From assembly GCA_027485075.1 (NCBI GenBank), contig JAIXRT010000046.1, positions 1-16,133 on the forward strand: a stretch of 16,133 nucleotides of DNA, in the 5' to 3' direction. Positions 6,727 through 13,770 of this stretch are shown one piece after another. Below the pieces are notes generated by a model, which was not told where the DNA came from, did not search any database, and saw only the letters and a program-made list of their open reading frames with translations. The first letter of the stretch is position 1; each line of letters begins with the position of its first letter. A program made the position numbers and the translations under genes. The DNA is from Cytophagaceae bacterium (GTDB lineage: Bacteria; Bacteroidota; Bacteroidia; Cytophagales; Spirosomataceae).

Positions 6727-7701
6727 TTAAAAGGGGAGATATACTTTTTGAATGAGTTCGTTGTATTCTTTTTCAAGTTCTGAAAAAACGGTAATTCCAC
6801 CGCCACTTTTGAAAATCAGTTGACCCGATTTTTGTTCAATAAATCGAATCATGACGCCAGAGTCTACATTTTGGCCATCAAATTCACCCATGATTCCCGT
6901 GTAAAACCCACGATCATATTGCTCAGCCTCAGCGATGATTTGCATAGTAGAGGCTTTTGGAGCTCCTGTGATGGAGCCTGCAGGTAATAATTCGCTTAAA
7001 ATGGATCCTATTTTCCCTCTTAATTCAGGTAATAGATTTCCTGAAATTTGCGATGACATTTGCCATAAATCACCTTCATTTGTTTTTACCTGTTCCGTGT
7101 ATTTATAGGAATCTACTTGAATAGGGAAGGCTACCCGACTTAAATCATTACGGATTAGGTCTACAATCGTGGCGTGCTCCGCTTGTTCTTTTTGGTCTGC
7201 CATTAAGGTGTCCTTGGACGGATTTAATCGTACAGAAGACGTTCCTTTCATCGGATAACTATAAATTTTGTGATCCTTAATTTGGATGAAGCATTCAGGG
7301 GAGAACACGATGAATTCCTCCGCACATTTCATTTTATAAGCCGCATGTGCTTGATCAAAAATGATTTGTAATGGCACATCAACCTGAATAGGTGTTTCAG
7401 CCGTTAAATTAACCAAAAACGAATTTCCCTTTTTTAGTTCCTGTTGGACATAGTCAAATTTGTGCCGATAGGCTTCAAGGGAAATGGGGGATTTTACCAA
7501 ATGCACCGGCTGAATACTGCCGCTAGGTTTTTGTCGAATTTGAATGTCTATACCTAGTTTTTCAGCCTCTTGTTTGGTGCCTGCCCACGCTTGGGTTCCA
7601 TCATAATTGACGAAAAACTGGAAGGGTATACCTAGCATTCCCCACGTATCCATTTGTTCAGATACTTCTGCAAAGGGCACGAGGGGAATGGATGGAAACA
7701 T
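6727..7701 (-). CDS. pabB: Aminodeoxychorismate synthase component I
   Basis: Chorismate-binding enzyme that, with a glutamine amidotransferase (PabA or TrpG, not in this window), turns chorismate into 4-amino-4-deoxychorismate for folate synthesis. 324 residues: the catalytic core with a much reduced N-terminal domain, as often seen in this phylum. Motifs: PMKGT at 150-154, EHATIVDLIRNDL from 175, PAGSITGAPK at 240-249, GFYTG at 265-269 and SGGGIT at 299-304, then ELEKEYNE. Lys152 in PMKGT is the residue that separates PabB (Lys) from anthranilate synthase TrpE (Ala at this place), so pabB is favoured. The gene is 1 nt from alaS upstream and 1 nt from the pabC-like gene downstream, which implies one transcript and coupled translation. 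Confidence 0.93.
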   Translation of the reverse strand: MFPSIPLVPFAEVSEQMDTWGMLGIPFQFFVNYDGTQAWAGTKQEAEKLGIDIQIRQKPSGSIQPVHLVKSPISLEAYRHKFDYVQQELKKGNSFLVNLTAETPIQVDVPLQIIFDQAHAAYKMKCAEEFIVFSPECFIQIKDHKIYSYPMKGTSSVRLNPSKDTLMADQKEQAEHATIVDLIRNDLSRVAFPIQVDSYKYTEQVKTNEGDLWQMSSQISGNLLPELRGKIGSILSELLPAGSITGAPKASTMQIIAEAEQYDRGFYTGIMGEFDGQNVDSGVMIRFIEQKSGQLIFKSGGGITVFSELEKEYNELIQKVYLPF

Positions 7702-7702
7702 C

Positions 7703-10330
7703 CTATAAATAGTTTTGCGCTAATTCAAGAACTTTAGCAAGTCCGGCAGGGTTTTGTCCACCCGCTGTGGCTAAGAATGCTTGGCCGCCACCGCCACCTT
7801 GCACTTCTTTGGCTAATTCGCGAACAATTGTTCCGGCATTTAATGATTTAGAATCTACTAAATCTTTCGAAATCGCTAAGGCCAAACTTGCTTTGCCGTC
7901 AATTTCGCCAACTAGCAAACAAAATAAACTACCAGCTTCTGTTTGTAAATCAAATGCTAAGTTTTTCAAAGCATCGGCATTGGGTACGTTTACCTGAGCG
8001 ATTAAAGCAGGTATTCCGGATGCTGAACTAATTTGTTTAGCTAGTTCAGATTTTAAACCTCCGATTTCTTTAGCTTGGTAGTTGGCAACCGTTTTTTGTA
8101 AGCTATTCGCTTGTTCAATCAAGCTTGCCACCGCCTTCACCAAATCTTTTGGAGCCTTTAATAAAGCATTCAATTCACTAATTACCGCCTCTTGCTCACT
8201 TAAAAGCGCATAGGCTTGTTGGGACGTAATCGCCTCAATCCGTCGAACACCTGTCGCCACAGATGTTTCCGTAATGATTTTACATAAACCGATTTCACCA
8301 GTTGATGGCACGTGTGTACCTCCACAAAGTTCAACGGAATAGTTCTTGGCAAAGGTGATTACACGAACAAAATTGCCATATTTTTCACCAAACAACGCCA
8401 TAGCTCCTTTTTCTTTTGCTTGTGCAATCGGAACATTTCGTTCTTCTAGTAAAGGAATGTTCTCAGCAATTTTGGCATTAACGATTTGTTCAATTTGTAG
8501 AATTTCTTCGTCGGTGACTTTTTGAAAATGCGAGAAGTCAAAACGCAACAAGGCCTCATTTACGAGGGAGCCTTTTTGTGCTACGTGCTTGCCTAATACT
8601 TCTTGTAAAGCAGCTTGCAGTAAATGTGTCGCTGTGTGATTTTGCGTAATCGTTCTTCTCCGTTGGGTATCTATCTGGGCGATGACCTCTACATCACCAG
8701 CTACTTGCTCGATACGCGGATCACTTAAAAAATGGACGATCAAGTCATTCTCCTTTTTGGTATCGATTACTTGTAACGTGATCCCCGAAGGTTTGAATGT
8801 CAAAGTTCCAGTATCACCTACTTGTCCACCTGATTCTGCATAAAATGGAGTTGTTTCAAGAACAACTTTATATTGTATGCCACCTTTATTTTGAATCTTT
8901 TGATATTTTAAAACTTGTGTGCTTGTTTGGGTTTCATCGTAACCTACAAATGAAACTTCTTCTCCTTCACGGACAATCATCCAATCTTCTGCACTTGCTC
9001 CAGCATCTTTACGTGATCGTGCTTTTTGTTCTTGCAAAGCTTTATTAAATCCAGCTTCGTCAATATCCATACCTTTTTCACGTGCAATTAAGGCAGTTAA
9101 ATCTATTGGGAAGCCGTAGGTGTCATTCAGTTCGAATACATCATCACCGGAAAGAATTTTACCGGAACAGTCTTCCATTAATTTGTCAAGTCGGATTAGA
9201 CCCGTAGATAAGGTGCGTAAGAAAGATACCTCTTCTTCGTAAATCACTTTGGCAACGAATGCTTCTTGGGCAATTAGTTCATCAAATACGCCGGTGAATT
9301 GTTTGGCCAATAAAGGCACTAATTCGTGCATAAAAGGCTCTTTGAAGCCTAAATAGGTATAGCCGTACCGAACTGCCCGACGTAAAATGCGGCGGATAAC
9401 ATATCCAGCTTTGGCATTAGATGGTAACTGTCCGTCAGCAATACAGAAAGCGATGGCACGAATGTGGTCGGCAATTACGCGTAATGCAATATCGGCCCAT
9501 TTTTCATCACCGTATTGCTTGCCTGCTTTTTGGGCAAGATATTGAATCGTTCCTTGAAAAACGTCGGTATCGTAATTGGATTGCTTCCCTTGGATCGCCA
9601 TACAAAGGCGTTCGAAACCCATTCCAGTGTCTACGTGTTTATTGGGCAGCGGAACTAATGAACCGTCCGACATACGCTCAAATTGCATGAATACATTGTT
9701 CCAAATTTCAACAACTTGCGGATGATCTGCGTTGACTAAGGATTTTCCGGATACTTTGGCAACCTCGTCAGCATCACGTAAATCGATATGTATTTCTGAG
9801 CAAGGTCCGCATGGGCCTGTTTCACCCATTTCCCAGAAGTTATCTTTTTTATTACCGTAGATGATTCGGTCTTCACCTACAATCGCTTTCCAGATATCGA
9901 ATGCCTCTTGATCGAATGGTACACCATCTTTTTTATCACCTTCAAAAACGGATACATAGATTCGGTCTTTGGGTAATTTGAATACTTCTGTTAGTAATTC
10001 CCAGGACCACGTAAGTGCTTCTTGTTTAAAATAATCACCAAATGACCAATTGCCAAGCATTTCAAACATGGTGTGGTGGTAGGTATCGAATCCTACATCT
10101 TCCAGGTCGTTATGCTTTCCTGAAACGCGAAGACATTTTTGCGTGTCTGCGATACGTTTCGATGGAGGCGTGCCGTTACCCAAGAAAAAATCCTTGAATT
10201 GTGCCATACCTGAATTATTAAATAATAGGGTAGGGTCGTTCTTGGCTACCAAAGGAGCAGAAGGGACAATTAAGTGACCTTTCGATTGAAAGAAATCTAA
10301 GAACTGTTGGCGGATCTCCGAAGAAGTCAT
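7703..10330 (-). CDS. alaS: Alanyl-tRNA synthetase
   Basis: Class II synthetase that attaches alanine to tRNA-Ala (and to tmRNA) by reading the G3-U70 pair. 875 residues, the full bacterial length. The N-terminal aminoacylation domain starts MTSSEIRQQFLDFFQSKGH and contains FNNSGMAQFKDFFLG and GYVIRRILRRAVRYG. The editing domain has the zinc/editing residues His565 and His569 (HTATH) and Cys669 and His673 (CGGTH), so mischarged Ser- or Gly-tRNA can be cleared. The C-Ala domain ends in a glycine run (845-849) and QAFLATAGGQ, as in other AlaRS. It is the first gene of an operon with pabB, the pabC-like gene and the helicase. A TAATTTTG promoter box lies about 70 nt upstream. Confidence 0.98.
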   Translation of the reverse strand: MTSSEIRQQFLDFFQSKGHLIVPSAPLVAKNDPTLLFNNSGMAQFKDFFLGNGTPPSKRIADTQKCLRVSGKHNDLEDVGFDTYHHTMFEMLGNWSFGDYFKQEALTWSWELLTEVFKLPKDRIYVSVFEGDKKDGVPFDQEAFDIWKAIVGEDRIIYGNKKDNFWEMGETGPCGPCSEIHIDLRDADEVAKVSGKSLVNADHPQVVEIWNNVFMQFERMSDGSLVPLPNKHVDTGMGFERLCMAIQGKQSNYDTDVFQGTIQYLAQKAGKQYGDEKWADIALRVIADHIRAIAFCIADGQLPSNAKAGYVIRRILRRAVRYGYTYLGFKEPFMHELVPLLAKQFTGVFDELIAQEAFVAKVIYEEEVSFLRTLSTGLIRLDKLMEDCSGKILSGDDVFELNDTYGFPIDLTALIAREKGMDIDEAGFNKALQEQKARSRKDAGASAEDWMIVREGEEVSFVGYDETQTSTQVLKYQKIQNKGGIQYKVVLETTPFYAESGGQVGDTGTLTFKPSGITLQVIDTKKENDLIVHFLSDPRIEQVAGDVEVIAQIDTQRRRTITQNHTATHLLQAALQEVLGKHVAQKGSLVNEALLRFDFSHFQKVTDEEILQIEQIVNAKIAENIPLLEERNVPIAQAKEKGAMALFGEKYGNFVRVITFAKNYSVELCGGTHVPSTGEIGLCKIITETSVATGVRRIEAITSQQAYALLSEQEAVISELNALLKAPKDLVKAVASLIEQANSLQKTVANYQAKEIGGLKSELAKQISSASGIPALIAQVNVPNADALKNLAFDLQTEAGSLFCLLVGEIDGKASLALAISKDLVDSKSLNAGTIVRELAKEVQGGGGGQAFLATAGGQNPAGLAKVLELAQNYL

Positions 10331-10352
10331 TTGGGCTAATTTTGGTAATGGA

Positions 10353-10383
10353 TTGGTTTAATGGGTCCTCTTGTTTATTTTTG
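10353..10383 (+). promoter_or_regulatory. merR-dprA promoter
   Basis: TTG at 10353-10355, a 20-nt spacer, and TATTTTTG at 10376-10383: both Bacteroidota sigma elements (-33 TTG, -7 TAnnTTTG) at accepted spacing. Transcription would start near 10388, some 50 nt before the merR ATG. A second perfect -7 match (TAATTTTG, 10337-10344) lies upstream without a matching -33. This promoter points into the alaS promoter. Confidence 0.65.
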
Positions 10384-10398
10384 TTTAGACAAGAATCG

Positions 10399-10406
10399 CA
10401 AAATTA
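10399..10406 (-). promoter_or_regulatory. alaS operon promoter -7 box
   Basis: On the minus strand this reads TAATTTTG, a perfect TAnnTTTG match, giving a start near 10394 and a leader of about 63 nt. No clear -33 TTG is seen. It faces the merR promoter, so the two predicted transcripts would overlap at their 5' ends. Confidence 0.55.
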
Positions 10407-10437
10407 GGTTTTTTTGTTGATTTTATTGATTCCTCTT

Positions 10438-10761
10438 ATGGATTTAGATAAGCAATATTATTCGATTTCTGAAGTAGCTAAGCTATTTAAAGTCAATACA
10501 TCCAAATTGCGGTATTGGGAAGCACAATTTCCACACCTCTTACCTAAGCGCACGGGCACCGGAATTCGCAAGTATACGCCGGTAGATATTGAAAAAATCA
10601 AGGTGTTAGTGGACATGATCGATGTCAAGGGTCTAACCATTGAAGGAGCTAAGCAAGCGCTAAACAACAAAGGGGCTGTCAAAAACCCCAATCAGGCTGT
10701 TATAAATCAGTTGACTGATATTCGTGATTTTTTACAAGTTTTATCTCAGGAATTAGAATAG
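10438..10761 (+). CDS. MerR-type transcriptional regulator
   Basis: 107-residue protein made up mostly of a MerR-type winged helix-turn-helix (about residues 7-75). YYSISEVAKLFKVNTSKLRYWE is the two-helix entry, then the wing with TGIRKYTPVDIEKI, then a short helical tail, DIRDFLQVLSQELE, that could dimerise. There is no C-terminal effector domain or metal-binding cysteine cluster, so the signal, if any, is unknown. The ATG at 10438 is chosen over a TTG at 10414 because the added residues would be a hydrophobic leader foreign to the family. It precedes dprA by 31 nt, probably in one operon, so a role in competence or stress is possible but only inferred from position. Confidence 0.9.
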   Translation: MDLDKQYYSISEVAKLFKVNTSKLRYWEAQFPHLLPKRTGTGIRKYTPVDIEKIKVLVDMIDVKGLTIEGAKQALNNKGAVKNPNQAVINQLTDIRDFLQVLSQELE

Positions 10762-10792
10762 TCGGTGCGTAGTTTCGTGGAAATCCTAGTCC

Positions 10793-11896
10793 ATGCAATC
10801 GTCCGAAAAATTCTATCAAGTTGCCCTATCGCGTATTCCACAAATCGGTGTTGTTAATGCCCGAAGGCTTGTATCTTATGCGGGCTCTGCTTCTGCAATT
10901 TTTAAAGCTTCCCGTGTTGACCTGCAAAAAATCCCACACATTGGACCCATTTTAGCGGAGTCTGTATTTCAAAAGACCTACTTACATGAAGCTGAATCGA
11001 TTTTGCGGGCATGTGAATCAAGTCAAATTACGATCCTTTTTTATTTAGATGATGTATATCCCGATCGATTAAAACATATCTATGATGCGCCATTGGTCTT
11101 GTATTATCAAGGAAGTGCTGATTTGAATCAAGCGCGCAGTTTAGCGGTAGTGGGCACACGGAAAGCCACTGATTATGGTAAAAGAATGACTCAGTCTCTA
11201 CTGGAACAATCTATTGGATGTCCAGTCGTATTTGTGAGCGGCCTAGCGTATGGAATTGATATTGAAGTGCATAAACATTGCATTGATTTAGGGCTAGAAA
11301 ATATAGCGGTACTAGCTGGTGGATTTAATTATGTTTATCCTGCTAAGCATAAACGTTTTTTAGATCAAATGGTGCAATGTGGCGGTGTCTTATCGGAATA
11401 TCCCTTACACCAAAAGCCTGATCCGCGTTTTTTTCCTTTGCGCAATCGAATCATAGCTGGGATGACGGATGCAACAGTTGTCATCGAGGCAGCTGAAAGA
11501 GGAGGAGCCTTAATCACTGCGGATTATGCGAATAATTATCATCGAGAGGTATTTGCTGTTCCTGGAAATTTGGAAAAAATATTTTCAGAAGGTTGCAATG
11601 CCTTAATTCAAAAACATAAAGCGAACATTTATACCAGCTGGGAAGCATTAGCCTTGCAGATGAATTGGGCACTAGCAGGTGATCGAGTTCAGCCAAAAAA
11701 GCAGTTGTCATTGAATAGATTGACGGAAGATGAATCTCAACTTATGGCTATACTGATTAAAGAAGGGGAATGCTCGTTGGATCAGCTTGCCTGGCGAGCA
11801 CAAAAAAAGGTAACCGATTTGGCGATTACCTTATTAAATCTAGAGTTCCAAGGTTTGGTGAAAGCCTTACCTGGTTACATGTATCGGATAAAATAG
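10793..11896 (+). CDS. dprA: DNA-processing protein DprA
   Basis: Binds incoming single-stranded DNA during natural transformation and loads RecA on it. 367 residues in three parts. The N-terminal helix-hairpin-helix region (about 10-60) has SRIPQIGVVNARRL and KIPHIGPILAE. The Rossmann-like DprA core (about 100-285) has VVGTRKAT, FVSGLAYGID, a Pro-Leu-Arg-Asn motif in PLRNRIIAG (215-223), and AAERGGALITADYA. The C-terminal winged helix (about 310-367) is DESQLMAILIKEGECSLDQLA and onward. All three parts are intact, so the protein is likely functional. It follows the MerR-type gene by 31 nt. Its stop codon is 1 nt from that of the convergent pyrE, with no terminator between. DprA is also found in bacteria not known to be competent, so competence of this organism is not proven. 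Confidence 0.97.
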   Translation: MQSSEKFYQVALSRIPQIGVVNARRLVSYAGSASAIFKASRVDLQKIPHIGPILAESVFQKTYLHEAESILRACESSQITILFYLDDVYPDRLKHIYDAPLVLYYQGSADLNQARSLAVVGTRKATDYGKRMTQSLLEQSIGCPVVFVSGLAYGIDIEVHKHCIDLGLENIAVLAGGFNYVYPAKHKRFLDQMVQCGGVLSEYPLHQKPDPRFFPLRNRIIAGMTDATVVIEAAERGGALITADYANNYHREVFAVPGNLEKIFSEGCNALIQKHKANIYTSWEALALQMNWALAGDRVQPKKQLSLNRLTEDESQLMAILIKEGECSLDQLAWRAQKKVTDLAITLLNLEFQGLVKALPGYMYRIK

Positions 11897-11897
11897 C

Positions 11898-12536
11898 TTA
11901 TTTACGCCATTCGCTTGGGTTCACACGCCAATCTTGCAGCGTGACCAATTGTGTTTCTGAGATGTAGTCTAATTTAACAGCTTCTTCTACGAGCACATCA
12001 TAGTTGCTGAGCGTGTAAAATGGGACTCCTGCATTTTTGAAGTTTTCAGTAGCAATTTCAAAACCATAGGTGAAGATGGCTACCATGCCTAATACTTCGA
12101 CACCTTCAGCGCGTAAGGCATCAGCAGCTTTTAGTGAACTTCCTCCAGTAGAGATTAAATCCTCGATTAATACGGCCTTTTGACCTGGTTGGATACTTCC
12201 TTCAATTTGATTACCCATCCCGTGTTTTTTAGGTTCTGGACGAACATAGCAAAATGGTAAATCCAATAAATCTGCCACTAAAGCACCCTGTGCTATACCA
12301 GCTGTAGCAACTCCTGCAATGACGTCAACGTCCTTGAAGTAGCCTTTTATGGCAGCTGATAGGCTATTTTTGATGTATGTTCTCGCCTCAGGATCTGAAA
12401 GCGAAATTCTATTGTCACAATAAATAGGTGATTTCCAGCCTGATGCCCATGTAAATGGATTGTCTGGTCGTAACTGAATCGCTTGAATACGTAATAAATG
12501 ATGCGCGACTTCTTGTGAAATAGTTAAATTATGCAT
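11898..12536 (-). CDS. pyrE: Orotate phosphoribosyltransferase
   Basis: Joins orotate and PRPP to give orotidine 5'-monophosphate in pyrimidine synthesis. 212 residues, the usual length. The PRPP-binding loop VLIEDLISTGGSS is at about 122-134. The mobile catalytic loop RPEPKKHGMGNQIEG (from 99) carries Lys103, Lys104 and His105. FTWASGWKSPIYCDNR (28-43) is the orotate-side strand typical of PyrE and separates it from other phosphoribosyltransferases. The ATG at 12536 gives a normal N-terminus. It is alone on its strand here, divergent from the NUDIX gene, with its own -7 box 28 nt upstream. Confidence 0.97.
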   Translation of the reverse strand: MHNLTISQEVAHHLLRIQAIQLRPDNPFTWASGWKSPIYCDNRISLSDPEARTYIKNSLSAAIKGYFKDVDVIAGVATAGIAQGALVADLLDLPFCYVRPEPKKHGMGNQIEGSIQPGQKAVLIEDLISTGGSSLKAADALRAEGVEVLGMVAIFTYGFEIATENFKNAGVPFYTLSNYDVLVEEAVKLDYISETQLVTLQDWRVNPSEWRK

Positions 12537-12564
12537 GCTTAAGTTTGATCTGAAATTGATTTTA

Positions 12565-12572
12565 CAAAAATA
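12565..12572 (-). promoter_or_regulatory. pyrE promoter -7 box
   Basis: On the minus strand this reads TATTTTTG, a perfect TAnnTTTG match, 28 nt before the pyrE ATG. A CTG (12592-12594 on the plus strand as CAG) 19 nt further upstream is one base off the -33 TTG. Confidence 0.55.
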
Positions 12573-12604
12573 AGTATTCGGATTATCTTATCAGTATTTA
12601 ATTC

Positions 12605-12612
12605 TATTTTTG
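12605..12612 (+). promoter_or_regulatory. NUDIX gene promoter -7 box
   Basis: TATTTTTG, a perfect -7 match 19 nt before the ATG at 12632. It is back to back with the pyrE box, 32 nt apart. No -33 TTG is seen at standard spacing. Confidence 0.5.
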
Positions 12613-12631
12613 CCAAAATTAATATCCATTC

Positions 12632-13333
12632 ATGGTCATTTTTATAAACGATCGCCCCATTCGATTAATCAAAAAGTCAAAAAATAGTTCATATCCTCCG
12701 ATGGAAGATTACGACGTGATTTTAGATGCGCGTTTGAAGCCGATTAAAATTGCTGATTTCAAAGGGCATACCTGCTTGCTGAACTTGGGGCCGGACCAAA
12801 TGGAAAAAATTGTTACTGAGTTGCATGCCGACAAGCCTTTTGATTTTCATTCCGTATATATTTTAACGGATCAGAAAAAAGAACTTAAAAAGCGAATTTG
12901 TTCGCTCTATCAAGTGATTGAAGCAGCTGGTGGGGTCGTGCTAAATCCTCAAAATGACATTCTCTGGATTTACCGCCTAGGTAAATGGGATTTGCCCAAA
13001 GGAAAACTTGAGAAAAACGAGTCATTCAAATTTGCTGCGGTTCGTGAGGTTTTTGAGGAATGCAATGTGGTCGCGGAGCTAAAATCAAAAGTCTGTACAA
13101 CTTACCATACCTATTCATTCAAGAATGAACGTATCTTGAAGAAAACAAAATGGTATGTAATGGAATCCAAGCAGACTGGAAAGCTAAAGCCGCAGGTAGA
13201 AGAAAATATTGAACGTGTGGAATGGATTTCCCAAAGTAAAATGAATAAAGCTGTTTCAGATACGTACAGTTCTATTCGCTATGTAATCCAACAATTCATT
13301 GTGAATCAATCTCAGATTCCGTCCAAAGTATAA
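12632..13333 (+). CDS. NUDIX hydrolase with N-terminal extension
   Basis: 233 residues. Residues 96-225 form a NUDIX fold, which cleaves nucleoside diphosphates linked to another group. The box runs from Gly124: GKLEKNE, seven residues, then REVFEECNV (138-146). The metal-binding REXXEE core (Arg138, Glu139, Glu142, Glu143) is intact, but the usual glycine near the end of the box is Asn145. WDLPKGKLE just before it is typical of the family. Residues 1-95 precede the NUDIX fold and are not recognised; they may be a small extra domain. The substrate is unknown. The 3' end overlaps the convergent coaD gene by 22 nt. Placement near pyrE and coaD hints at nucleotide housekeeping but does not identify the substrate. 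Confidence 0.88.
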   Translation: MVIFINDRPIRLIKKSKNSSYPPMEDYDVILDARLKPIKIADFKGHTCLLNLGPDQMEKIVTELHADKPFDFHSVYILTDQKKELKKRICSLYQVIEAAGGVVLNPQNDILWIYRLGKWDLPKGKLEKNESFKFAAVREVFEECNVVAELKSKVCTTYHTYSFKNERILKKTKWYVMESKQTGKLKPQVEENIERVEWISQSKMNKAVSDTYSSIRYVIQQFIVNQSQIPSKV

Positions 13334-13770
13334 GGTAAATATTCGCCTATTTCACTTCCATAGCGATGTAAATCCCGTATGATCGTTGAGCTAATCGGAG
13401 CTAAGTGCGGAGAGGTGATTAAGAATACCGTTTCCAATTCTTGATTAATATGTCTATTTACTTGTGAGATCGAGTTTTCATATTCGAAATCAGTCGTGTT
13501 TCGAAGTCCTCTAATGATGAATTTAGCGCCTACTTCCTTCGCTACATTCGCAGTCAAGTTTTGATAGGTGACCACCCGAACAGGTTTATCTTTAAACGTA
13601 GTCTCGATATAGTGTTTCATTTTGTCTAATGAAAAATAGCGGGACTTATTTGAATTTTGACCAATACCGATAACAACCTCATCAAATAAAGTGAGTGCTC
13701 GTAAGACAATATCTTCATGACCTTTTGTAAAAGGATCAAATGAGCCTGGGAAAAATGCTGTTTTACGCAT
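13312..13770 (-). CDS. coaD: Phosphopantetheine adenylyltransferase
   Basis: Transfers AMP from ATP to 4'-phosphopantetheine, the penultimate step of coenzyme A synthesis. 152 residues, slightly under the E. coli length of 159. The nucleotidyltransferase motif TKGH (15-18, family form T/HxGH) follows PGSFDPF. RGLRNTTDFEYE (88-99) and ISSTIIRD (126-133, ATP-binding SSTxxR) complete the signature. The ATG at 13770 overlaps the end of the DUF3822 gene by 8 nt, so translation may be coupled, and any frameshift in that upstream gene could affect coaD. The last 22 nt overlap the convergent NUDIX gene. Confidence 0.97.
   Translation of the reverse strand: MRKTAFFPGSFDPFTKGHEDIVLRALTLFDEVVIGIGQNSNKSRYFSLDKMKHYIETTFKDKPVRVVTYQNLTANVAKEVGAKFIIRGLRNTTDFEYENSISQVNRHINQELETVFLITSPHLAPISSTIIRDLHRYGSEIGEYLPYTLDGI

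Noticed and set aside
6126..6806. Longer aminotransferase frame starting at 6806
   Set aside because: The extra 27 residues overlap pabB and do not resemble the family; the ATG at 6725 fits both spacing and homology.
10414..10437. Upstream TTG start for the MerR-type gene
   Set aside because: It adds eight mainly hydrophobic residues before a standard MerR N-terminus; the ATG at 10438 is better.
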